A DNA stretch of 58,690 nucleotides from Massilia sp. Root335 (GTDB taxonomy: Bacteria; Pseudomonadota; Gammaproteobacteria; Burkholderiales; Burkholderiaceae_D), in assembly GCF_001425685.1 (NCBI RefSeq), contig NZ_LMCY01000016.1, forward strand, positions 56,352 to 115,041, written 5' to 3'. Positions 34,440-42,504 of this stretch are shown piece by piece; position 1 is the stretch's first letter, and each line of letters begins with the position of its first letter. A program made the position numbers and the translations under genes. The notes under the pieces are model-generated. The model saw only the letters and a list, made by a program, of their open reading frames with translations, was not told where the DNA came from and ran no database searches.

Positions 34440-36341
34440 ATGGACAAACAATCAGAAGAAAGCCTCGCAAATCCCCGGCCCGAGAAGGTCAGCAAACTGA
34501 AGGGGCATTTTTTCGTTCCTTCCTACCAGCGTGGATACCGCTGGGGACAGCATGAGGTCGAGGCGCTGCTGAACGACATCTACGCCTGCCGCGATCTCGA
34601 TCCGGGCGTCAAGTACTGCCTGCAGCCGATCGTCGTCAAGGAGAGAATCTCCGGCGCATCTGCCGACGAAGCACGGGAAGGCCTGCCACCGCCTGGCACG
34701 GTCTACTACGAGCTGATCGACGGGCAGCAGAGGTTGACGACGCTGTACCTGCTCTATCTGTACCTGAAGAAGGTCAAGGGCATCGTCCCGGGTTTCAACC
34801 TGGCCTACGAAACGCGGCCGGGCAGCGCCGCCTACCTGCTCGATCCCACCGAAGCGCAGCGCAACGCGAACATCGACTTTTTCCATATGCACCAGGCCTG
34901 CCAATGCATTGAGCGCTGGTTTCAGAAGAGGGGCGAGCAGACCGACGACGGCCAGATCGCGGGCGTTGCCGACGACATGTACCGCCATTTGCGCGAACAG
35001 GTCCACGTGATCTGGTACGACGCCGGCGAACAGGATTCGATCACGCTTTTCACGCGCCTGAACGTCGGCCGTATTGCTCTGACCAACGCAGAACTGGTGA
35101 AGGCGCTGCTCCTGTCGGGCAAGGATGCCGGAACCTTGAACGCGCATTACCGCCAGGTCGAGATCGCCACGCAATGGGACATGATCGAGCAATCCCTGCA
35201 GGACGACGCCTTCTGGGCTTTCCTCACCAACCATCCTGCCTCGGCTTACCCGGCCCGCATCGAACTGATCTTCGACCTCCTGGCAAAGAAAAACACGGCC
35301 AGGAGCGACCGCTTCTTCACCTTCGAGTACTTCAAGAAGCAACTCGACAAGCTGCAGCATCAGAACAAGGGCGCAAAAAAGGCGGAGGCCAACCAGGGTA
35401 GCGCACCCCAGATCGCGGTATGGGCACCTGTACTTGAGCTCTACCATCTGCTCCGCGAATGGTTCGAGGACCGGGATCTTTATCACAAGATCGGCTACCT
35501 GGTCGCCGCCGGCGACAAGCTTGGCGATCTCGTCGGGAAGGCGACTGGAGAGGAAGCCGTGACGAAGTCCGCATTCTCGACCTTCCTCGACGATCGCATC
35601 GCCGGGCTTCTCGGGCTCGACGCCACGGCAGCCCGCGAACTGGACTACGAAAAGCATCGCCGGCAGTGCGAGCGCCTGCTCCTCCTGTTCAATGTCGAAA
35701 CGGTGCGCCTGCTGGATCACTCCTCGGAGCGCTACCCGTTCGACTCGCACAAGAAGGAGCGCTGGTCGCTTGAGCACATCCACGCGCAGAATGCAGAACC
35801 GCTGAAGACGGACAGTGAATGGCGCAGCTGGCTGGCCGACGCCCGTCGTGCGCTGTGCGCACTGCCCCGCTTCGAAGACCGGCAGAGGGAAGATGCGAAA
35901 GCCGGTCTGCTGGGTGCAATCGACCTGACACTCGATTCTGACAAGGGCGGCATCAGTCGCGGGGTTTTCGCTGCGCTGTCGCGCCGGGTACTGGACGAGT
36001 TCCTCAACCCGGACGGGACAAGCCAGGACGAGCATTCGATCGCGAACCTGGCGCTGCTCTCCGGCGCCGTCAACAGCGCGTTGAGCAATGGCGCCTTTCA
36101 GGTCAAGCGCCTGCAGCTCATCGACATGGACCAGGACGGCAGGTTCATTCCAGTCTGCACCCGGCGCGTGTTCCTGAAGTACTACACGAGGACCGATACT
36201 CAGCAGATGCATCTGTGGAGCCGCGCGGACCGCGCCTGCTATCTCGATGCCATGTTCGCCGACCCGCACGTTTCGCCCGAAGGGAAAGAGGGCGTGGTCT
36301 GGAAGTACTTGAAGAAACCGGCAGCAGGAGCCCAGGCATGA
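34440..36341 (+). CDS. DUF262/GmrSD-type protein with HNH-like end
   Basis: A 633-aa protein with the DUF262 core: FFVPSYQRGYRW (about residues 22-33) and YYELIDGQQRLTTLYLL (about residues 90-106), where DGQQR is the ParB/Srx-like NTPase motif. Near residue 440 is WSLEHIHAQNAE, the EHIxPQ-type start of a DUF1524 HNH nuclease domain. The layout is that of a fused GmrS-GmrD, a nucleotide-dependent restriction enzyme that attacks modified phage DNA. It overlaps the next DUF262 gene by four bases. No methylase or modification gene is nearby, consistent with a type IV-like mode. Confidence 0.85.
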   Translation: MDKQSEESLANPRPEKVSKLKGHFFVPSYQRGYRWGQHEVEALLNDIYACRDLDPGVKYCLQPIVVKERISGASADEAREGLPPPGTVYYELIDGQQRLTTLYLLYLYLKKVKGIVPGFNLAYETRPGSAAYLLDPTEAQRNANIDFFHMHQACQCIERWFQKRGEQTDDGQIAGVADDMYRHLREQVHVIWYDAGEQDSITLFTRLNVGRIALTNAELVKALLLSGKDAGTLNAHYRQVEIATQWDMIEQSLQDDAFWAFLTNHPASAYPARIELIFDLLAKKNTARSDRFFTFEYFKKQLDKLQHQNKGAKKAEANQGSAPQIAVWAPVLELYHLLREWFEDRDLYHKIGYLVAAGDKLGDLVGKATGEEAVTKSAFSTFLDDRIAGLLGLDATAARELDYEKHRRQCERLLLLFNVETVRLLDHSSERYPFDSHKKERWSLEHIHAQNAEPLKTDSEWRSWLADARRALCALPRFEDRQREDAKAGLLGAIDLTLDSDKGGISRGVFAALSRRVLDEFLNPDGTSQDEHSIANLALLSGAVNSALSNGAFQVKRLQLIDMDQDGRFIPVCTRRVFLKYYTRTDTQQMHLWSRADRACYLDAMFADPHVSPEGKEGVVWKYLKKPAAGAQA

Positions 36342-38740
36342 GCACATCTTTCAGAAACGTTTTCCGCGACGGTGCGGTAAGACATATCGAGATCCCGATG
36401 ATCCAGCGCGATTACGCCCAGGGCCGCCGGGACGCCAACACGACGCGCATCCGCGAAGCCTTCCTCGGCGTGCTGCGCCAGGCGCTGGTAGAGAACCAGC
36501 CAGTGGGCCTTGATTTCATCTATGGCGAGATCGAGGACGGCCGTCTGGTGCCGCTCGACGGCCAGCAGCGCCTGACTACGCTGTTCCTGCTTCATTGGTA
36601 CCTTGCTGCGCGCAATGGCATCCCTGCTGAGGAGTGCCGCTTCCTGGCCGAATTCACCTACCGCACCCGGTTCAGCGCCAGGCATTTCTGCAAGAAGCTA
36701 GTCATCGAACGTCCGTGCTGCCCCTTGCCGCACATCGGCAAGGCCGGGACGGCGACCCTGTCGGCGTGGCTGACCGACCAGCCCTGGTACGCCGGTGCAT
36801 GGAAGCACGACCCTACCATACAGTCGATGCTGGTGGCGCTGGACGACCTGCACGCCCTGTTCGCGGCCGATGACCAGGCCACCTGCCGGGCCGCATGGGA
36901 GCGTCTGGTGGACGAGGAGCAGCCTGTCATCACCTTTGACTTCCTGTCGGTGGAAGACATGGGCCTGACCGACGAGCTGTACATCAAGATGAATTCTCGC
37001 GGCAAGCCGCTCACGCCGTTCGAGCACTTCAAGGCCGATTTCGAGAAGACCCTGGGCGCCACTTCCAGCAAGGCACGCGCCGACTTTGCCCGCAACATCG
37101 ACCAGGACTGGTCGGACCTGCTCTGGCCCCTGCGCGACAGCGGCACGAAGAAGGAAGGCGAAGAGGCGATCATCGACGACGAGTTCCTGCGCCTGTTCCA
37201 CTTCGTCGGCGACATCACAGTCCTGCGCCGCGGCGTGTCGGTCGATGACGCGCCGTTCGACAAGGACATCGGCCGGTGGGCAAAGCGCATCTACGGCGTG
37301 GACAGCCCCGTGGCAGCGCAGGCACAGGACGACATGTTCGCCACCTTGGGCGCACTGGTCAGGGAAATCAGGGAGCGCGATATCAAGGACGCCGACGGCT
37401 ACGCCGCATGGTTCGGTACCCACTTCACCCAAAGGGGTTACCGGCAGGGCTGCGTGGCGATCTACGACAAGGTCGATCTGTTCGGCGACTGCTGCGCCAA
37501 CTATGGCGACACGAGCGGCCAGCGGCGCGGCTTCCCGCTGGCCCGCACGCTGCTGCTTTTCGCTTTCCTCGAATACCTGAGGCACTCCCCTCGTCCCGAC
37601 GCGGCCGAAGCCGCCCGGCGCTTGCGCACGATACGTAATCTGATCTTCGCCTCGAGCAACGAGATCCGCCCGAACCAGATGGCGACGCTGCTTGAGACCA
37701 CCGCCGCCTGGATGCATGACGGCGACCTGGACGTCCTGAAGGGGTACAACGCGCGCCAGATCGAGGAGGAGAAGAGCAAGGCTGCTTTCCTGGCACGCTT
37801 CGAGGGCCATCCGGCCGTGCAGGAGACGCTGCACACCCTCGAAGACCGTTCCCTGCTGCGCGGCTGCCTTGTCGCCTTCGATCTCGGCGCGGACGCCGAT
37901 GCCTTCGTCCGGCGCGCACGCCTGTTCCACGAGATCTTCCCGGAGGACGCCGCCATCCCCGCGCCGCAGATCCGTGCCGCGCTGCTGGCCTGCGGGCCCT
38001 ACCAGCAGCGTACGCAGAATGGGCGGTTCCTGTTCGGCAGCCCTAAGCCGACCCAGCTCGAAGCCTGGCGCAACCTGCTGACCGGCGCCAGCGTCAAGGG
38101 TATCCACGCCGCGCTGCAGACTCTGCTCGACCGCTACGGACAAACCGAGGGCGATCTGCCCGAGGCGCGCCTGCAGTCCATCGCCGATGCCTGGCTGGAG
38201 GAGCAGGAACAGGCGCGGCACCTGGACTGGCGCTATTACCTCGTGAAGTACCCGGCGATGCGTTCCGGCGAAAGCGGCATCTATGCATCTTCGACCGAGC
38301 GAATGGGTTTCGACCTGTGCATGTTGAACGCGAGCCAGCTGAACAGTTACTACCGCGACCCCTATCTGCAGGCCGTTATCGTGGCAAGCGGTGTGCGCGA
38401 AGGAAAGAACGTCGCCGATTGCCGCTTCTACGGCTGGGATGACTATCACGCTGTGGACCGGTGGATCAAGCTCCAGGACAGTGACGACAAGCTGATCAGC
38501 TGTCGTGATGGCGGCTTTCAGCTGTGCGCCCCGAAGGGCCCGACCGCCCTGGCGGTGTTCAGCGACGTGTGCCGCAAGCATGAGGTTGGCCCGGACCTGA
38601 TGCTGGCGATACCGCAGTCAGACGAGGACGGCCGGGTCGCCGATGGCGAAGACCGCGTACTGAAGGGAGCACGGCTGCTCAGGGATCTGGTCGAGGGTCT
38701 TCGTACGGCTGGGGAAGTCGCGCCCCTGGCCGTTGACTGA
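36338..38740 (+). CDS. Second DUF262 protein, no clear HNH domain
   Basis: An 801-aa protein starting at MSTSFRN, translationally coupled to the upstream DUF262 gene. The DUF262 core is present: IPMIQRDYAQGR near residues 20-31 and LVPLDGQQRLTTLFLLHWY near residues 70-88, plus the DELYIKMNSRGKPLTPFEHFKADF block typical of the family. The C-terminal half is long and unrecognised; I do not see an EHIxPQ motif. A pair of DUF262 proteins, one with and one without the nuclease end, suggests a heteromeric complex in which this one is the NTP-sensing partner. It is the last gene of the plus-strand run and is followed by a strong terminator. Confidence 0.82.
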   Translation: MSTSFRNVFRDGAVRHIEIPMIQRDYAQGRRDANTTRIREAFLGVLRQALVENQPVGLDFIYGEIEDGRLVPLDGQQRLTTLFLLHWYLAARNGIPAEECRFLAEFTYRTRFSARHFCKKLVIERPCCPLPHIGKAGTATLSAWLTDQPWYAGAWKHDPTIQSMLVALDDLHALFAADDQATCRAAWERLVDEEQPVITFDFLSVEDMGLTDELYIKMNSRGKPLTPFEHFKADFEKTLGATSSKARADFARNIDQDWSDLLWPLRDSGTKKEGEEAIIDDEFLRLFHFVGDITVLRRGVSVDDAPFDKDIGRWAKRIYGVDSPVAAQAQDDMFATLGALVREIRERDIKDADGYAAWFGTHFTQRGYRQGCVAIYDKVDLFGDCCANYGDTSGQRRGFPLARTLLLFAFLEYLRHSPRPDAAEAARRLRTIRNLIFASSNEIRPNQMATLLETTAAWMHDGDLDVLKGYNARQIEEEKSKAAFLARFEGHPAVQETLHTLEDRSLLRGCLVAFDLGADADAFVRRARLFHEIFPEDAAIPAPQIRAALLACGPYQQRTQNGRFLFGSPKPTQLEAWRNLLTGASVKGIHAALQTLLDRYGQTEGDLPEARLQSIADAWLEEQEQARHLDWRYYLVKYPAMRSGESGIYASSTERMGFDLCMLNASQLNSYYRDPYLQAVIVASGVREGKNVADCRFYGWDDYHAVDRWIKLQDSDDKLISCRDGGFQLCAPKGPTALAVFSDVCRKHEVGPDLMLAIPQSDEDGRVADGEDRVLKGARLLRDLVEGLRTAGEVAPLAVD

Positions 38741-38745
38741 CGCGC

Positions 38746-38785
38746 ACATGCCTGCAGCAACCGCTGCAGGCATGTAAATTTTCCG
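38746..38785 (+). terminator. Strong hairpin terminator between convergent defence operons
   Basis: ACATGCCTGCAGC (38,746-38,758) pairs perfectly with GCTGCAGGCATGT (38,763-38,775) around an AACC loop, followed by AAATTTT. It begins six bases after the stop of the DUF262 gene. The remaining DNA up to 39,051, where the minus-strand gene ends, holds no supported gene. Confidence 0.85.
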
Positions 38786-39051
38786 GTAGCACTTCGGGCA
38801 AGGCGGGTCTCTCCAAAATCGCCCGTGTTCAGCAGGCAATGCCGACCCCGGAATATACGAAGGCTGAGAACCTGGCTGGAAGGCCGAGCCTGGGCACGCT
38901 GGGAGTAACGTGCACGGCTACCGATTCCAAGAAGCCGTTGGAACCAGTTCCAGTGCATCCCGGAGCGCCTCCCGACAGCGGTCACGTTGGCACAGACGAC
39001 ACAAAATGAAGACGGAGGATATCTGGTTCTGTACGTCAATCGTTCTTCATG

Positions 39052-40569
39052 TCAGAACTCGAGAGCCCTGCCGGAACGAAGTTGAGAGGAAAATGCCTCC
39101 CGAGTCCCAAAGGCCAGGTCCTTGTTCATGGCCACTGCGATCCTGGACAATCCATCATGAATGCTTGCGCCCTCAGCCGACGCCGCCGAGATCAGGTCGA
39201 AACCTTGCTTGAGCGCCAGGCTCTTCTCTCTGAAGAAAACGTCGAACGCGGCGTGCATCTCGACCTTGTAGGCCTCGTGCTGGGCTTTCAACCTCAGGCA
39301 TAGAGCCTGCGTTCGCTGGCGCAATGCGCTCGACGCATCAAGGTTCGCCACGGACCGCATCAGCTCGGCATGCAGCTGTCCTCCAAGCATGGACGCCACC
39401 ATGCCGCCAACCAGTCCACCAACGAGCGTGCCGACCCCAGGCAGAACCGCCGTCCCGACGATCGCGCCGAGATTGGAGCCGGTCATCGAGACTGCCAGCA
39501 TGCTGCCATCCTTCGTCACGTTCCGAACGAAGTCCTCGCTGCTCATCCTGCCACTTGCCAGTTCGATGATGCTCTTCCCCATCGTCGCAGCGACCTGCAC
39601 GGCCATTGCAGGCGCGTTGGACCGGCCCAGATTCTGCATGACTTGACTGTTCGCGGCCTGCAGGGCACCACCGATCGTGGTGCTTGCAGCGGCGCTGACG
39701 TAGGCGCCTGCGGCAGATACGCCAACATCCTTGCACACATCCAGGGCAGCTTCGTCGAGAGGCTTGCCTGATCTGACAACGGCCACCAGATTACGCACTG
39801 CACTCATCCCTCCACCGATGGCCGCACTGGATTTTGCCGCCTCGATTCCGGCACGATGGGATACGTCGAGCACATCCTTGACCGCGCTGAAGGTCGGTGA
39901 TGTCCGCGCCTCCATCGCGTCAACCGACGAGACGTCGGACCGCTTCAGGCGGGAACGTGCATCCTCGATCCTGTCGATCGCTTCCTGCTTCTGCCGCGCC
40001 AGCTCATCCTGACCAAGACTGCGGAGTTTGTCGCGCTGTTCGACCAGGCTGTTCTGCTCGGCTGCCCAGTCCTTCATGACGAGGTCGAACTGGTCACCTG
40101 GAACCACCAGTTCGGCACGCCGGTACTTGTCGAAGTTGCCCTTGAAATGATCGCGGTATTTCTCGATGTCCTTGTGAACCTTCATCTGGCCTCCAGACGT
40201 CAGTTGTGTGCCGTCCACCGATACAGGACCGTTCGCAGGGTCCACCTCGACAAAATCAAATTCCTGGTGATTGGGGTAACCAACGTTGTCGGTGCGGGCG
40301 ATTCTGGAAGGGTCGCGCGCAATGGCGTTTTCGGCATTGGTCCGCGCGACGTGCTTCACCTCGGCCGCTTTCCCGGCCTGCTGGTGCAAATTCTTCTCGC
40401 GGTACTCGGGATTCACCTGATAACGCGCAATCTTCTCGAGCTCCGCAATCGATCTGCAGTGTTCCGCAGTAGCTTCGGCGTAACGCTTAACGGCCGTCGT
40501 TGCGGCGAAATTCACTTCGGCCGAAAATTCTGCGTGCTGCTTCTGCTCGTCGCCCGTCTGATCAATCAT
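39052..40569 (-). CDS. Helical protein with Gly/Ala-rich membrane hairpin (candidate pore subunit A)
   Basis: A 505-aa protein starting at MIDQTGDEQ behind GGAG. The N-terminal 240 residues are soluble and charged. From about residue 250 there are Gly/Ala/Ser-rich hydrophobic stretches (DVGVSAAGAYVSAAASTTIGGAL; then GSNLGAIVGTAVLPGVGTLVGGLVGGMVASMLGG), the second a glycine-zipper hairpin. A helical C-terminus follows. No known family is recognised. It is the last of three consecutive genes whose products all combine long helices with such a hairpin, a build shared with alpha-pore-forming toxins such as the multi-part ClyA/Hbl type. The pore role is inference. Confidence 0.7.
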   Translation of the reverse strand: MIDQTGDEQKQHAEFSAEVNFAATTAVKRYAEATAEHCRSIAELEKIARYQVNPEYREKNLHQQAGKAAEVKHVARTNAENAIARDPSRIARTDNVGYPNHQEFDFVEVDPANGPVSVDGTQLTSGGQMKVHKDIEKYRDHFKGNFDKYRRAELVVPGDQFDLVMKDWAAEQNSLVEQRDKLRSLGQDELARQKQEAIDRIEDARSRLKRSDVSSVDAMEARTSPTFSAVKDVLDVSHRAGIEAAKSSAAIGGGMSAVRNLVAVVRSGKPLDEAALDVCKDVGVSAAGAYVSAAASTTIGGALQAANSQVMQNLGRSNAPAMAVQVAATMGKSIIELASGRMSSEDFVRNVTKDGSMLAVSMTGSNLGAIVGTAVLPGVGTLVGGLVGGMVASMLGGQLHAELMRSVANLDASSALRQRTQALCLRLKAQHEAYKVEMHAAFDVFFREKSLALKQGFDLISAASAEGASIHDGLSRIAVAMNKDLAFGTREAFSSQLRSGRALEF

Positions 40570-40590
40570 CACTCGCTCCATTCCAGGCAC

Positions 40591-41379
40591 TCAGGCTGCA
40601 GCAGCGATTCGATCGGCAAAACCGGCAATCCGCTCTTTCTGTCCGTGAAGCTGTTCGATCACCTCATCCAGGAAAGCGCCCTCCTCATTGAGCAAGGCCG
40701 TATTGAGTACATCCTTCAAAAGGATCGCGGCATTGACGGTATCGCGAGCGACTTCCTCGAGTTCGGCCTCGCGCGCGTGCATTCTTGTCGCCAGGCTTGC
40801 GTTCAGTCGCGTCGACATTGCAGCAAACCTGCGTACGCGATCGGTCTTCTGGACAAAGGATGCTGCTTCCTTATGCCACTGCCGCCCCAGCGCCTCGTGT
40901 TCGCGCGCCACATAAACGGCTCTCCTTCCGTGAATCATGCCGGCAAGCATGCCAGCTGCCAACGCGCCTCCCGGAACAGCGGCAATCCAGCCGTAAGAGG
41001 CTGAGATTTCAGCTGCGAAGACAGCAACGGCACCGATGGCACCACCCGCCAATGCTCCAATGGCGAGCCACAGCGGCGCCGATGGAACCGATGGAAGTCC
41101 TCCTTCGTCGAGGAGGATGGCCGGCAAACGTTCTGTCTCGGCTCCGGCAACCGGACCAGGATTGTCGAGTCCTGCAAGCCGATACAGAGGAGATACCGTC
41201 GCGAGTTCCGCAGAAACCAGCCGCCGTTGCTCATCCAGTACGGAAAGCGACTTTCGCGTCCCATTCCTCGTGGTCTCGCAGCTGCTACGCGCGTCGCTCA
41301 TCTGGTGTCGAGCCGCTTCCATCATGGCGCTTGCAGTGCTCCGCAGCCGCGCTCCTGCGCTGAGATAGTCCATCATCAT
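40591..41379 (-). CDS. Helical protein with two membrane segments (candidate pore subunit B)
   Basis: A 262-aa protein: an amphipathic, helical N-terminal half, then two hydrophobic segments close together (LWLAIGALAGGAIGAVAVFA and YGWIAAVPGGALAAGMLAGM, about residues 100-150) separated by a short loop, then a long helical C-terminal half. This helix-hairpin-helix symmetry is what ClyA-type alpha-pore proteins show. It overlaps the upstream gene by four bases and ends 21 bases before the next gene, so the three are made together. I do not recognise a Pfam family; the pore idea rests on architecture only. Confidence 0.7.
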   Translation of the reverse strand: MMMDYLSAGARLRSTASAMMEAARHQMSDARSSCETTRNGTRKSLSVLDEQRRLVSAELATVSPLYRLAGLDNPGPVAGAETERLPAILLDEGGLPSVPSAPLWLAIGALAGGAIGAVAVFAAEISASYGWIAAVPGGALAAGMLAGMIHGRRAVYVAREHEALGRQWHKEAASFVQKTDRVRRFAAMSTRLNASLATRMHAREAELEEVARDTVNAAILLKDVLNTALLNEEGAFLDEVIEQLHGQKERIAGFADRIAAAA

Positions 41380-42323
41380 GCCAGGCTTCCTTCTTCGATC
41401 AACACGAGAGTGTCACGCTCGATACGCGCGACCGTCATCTCATCAATTTTTCCGTCGGCCGCGAGCAGCGGGGTGGACAAGTGCTCATGCAATGAATGAC
41501 CGGCGAATGCGACATCGATCAGTTTCGAGCGCATCCGCGAATTCTGCATCTTGACAACCGACTCGAGCCCGGCAATCGTTTCCTTCATCAGATCGGAACC
41601 CTTCAGGATCTGCTCCAGCTGGCCTACGTAGGTGTTGATCTGTGCTTCCTTTGCGTCGACCTCGTCCCTGTAATTCCGTGCATCGTTCAGCTTCTGTTTC
41701 GCGTTGTTCTGCCCGAAGTACATCGCGACCATTGCTGTCGGAATCAAAGCTACCCCGCCGAGCACGGCCATCCCGCCGGCCACCCCCATGCCGCCCGCAG
41801 ACGCTGCTCCACCTCCGAGCCAGGCCAGCGTGGCATTCGTTGCCGCGACACCGGACAGGGTACCGATGGCGGTGCCGGTGGACGCGGTACCAATGGCTCC
41901 TGCAAGTCCCCACGCTCCCAACGCGAGCGATGCACCGCCGAGGGCTCCAGCACCGCCTCCAAGAAGCATCTGCTGGACATGCTCGGAGGTCGCCTTGAGC
42001 TCCTTCACCTCGGGGAGGTCAGGATCGACATTGAACGTCTGGCTGGTGTCCCTCAGATCGCTTACCTGGATGGTGCTCATCATCTCGTACAGGGAAACGA
42101 ATTCCGTGACCGTCGTTTCGAAAACCCTGACGCGCAACCGCCCCAACTCGGCAAGGCTCTCGGCTGTTGCCTGCTGTGCGTCCTTCAGGCGTTGTTCCGC
42201 TTCTTCCTCCTGCGCCTTTGCCGAGCGCGTGATGCGTTCGCTCTTCTTGCGGTCATTCATCCCGCCCGTTACGAAATTGGCGGTCCGCTCCGCTGCGTCC
42301 TTGATGTTGTCCCACCAGCCCAT
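41376..42323 (-). CDS. Helical protein with Gly-rich membrane hairpin (candidate pore subunit C)
   Basis: A 315-aa protein starting at MGWWDNIKDAAERT behind AAGGGAG. An N-terminal coiled-coil region (about 35-130) is followed by a long Gly/Ala-rich hydrophobic block (GGGAGALGGASLALGAWGLAGAIG and a second segment ending GGVALIPTAMVAMYFG, about 130-205), and then a helical C-terminus. First gene of the three-gene set, coupled to the second by ATGA. The same plan in three adjacent genes suggests either a three-part pore or a membrane complex that works with the dynamin-like GTPases on the other strand. Confidence 0.7.
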   Translation of the reverse strand: MGWWDNIKDAAERTANFVTGGMNDRKKSERITRSAKAQEEEAEQRLKDAQQATAESLAELGRLRVRVFETTVTEFVSLYEMMSTIQVSDLRDTSQTFNVDPDLPEVKELKATSEHVQQMLLGGGAGALGGASLALGAWGLAGAIGTASTGTAIGTLSGVAATNATLAWLGGGAASAGGMGVAGGMAVLGGVALIPTAMVAMYFGQNNAKQKLNDARNYRDEVDAKEAQINTYVGQLEQILKGSDLMKETIAGLESVVKMQNSRMRSKLIDVAFAGHSLHEHLSTPLLAADGKIDEMTVARIERDTLVLIEEGSLA

Positions 42324-42504
42324 GACGTCTCCCTTGAACAATGCACAACAGAAATATTACAACGATATCAATAACCGCTGACCGCCGGATACGTGATTTT
42401 TAGCTTTAATCGAACATCGAGCTGAACCTGTTCCGCCCCCTAGGAAGATCTGTTGCTCTGCCCATCCAAGGCGCCCCAGTTTGTGGTGCTCAGCTCATTC
42501 TGGC
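42324..42504 (-). promoter_or_regulatory. Short AT-rich gap before the three helical membrane protein genes
   Basis: This 180-base gap separates drmB from the three-gene set and could hold a promoter for that set. It has AAATATT (42,352-42,358) and ATAACC (42,371-42,376), similar to words ahead of the WYL, MBL and upstream minus-strand units. No gene or clear terminator is seen. Confidence 0.35.

Noticed and set aside
34452..36347. Long open frame on the minus strand opposite the first DUF262 gene
   Set aside because: It is a shadow of GC-rich coding DNA; the plus frame carries the DUF262 and HNH motifs.
36698..38581. Long open frame on the minus strand opposite the second DUF262 gene
   Set aside because: No domain or ribosome-binding site is seen, and the plus-strand frame has clear family motifs.
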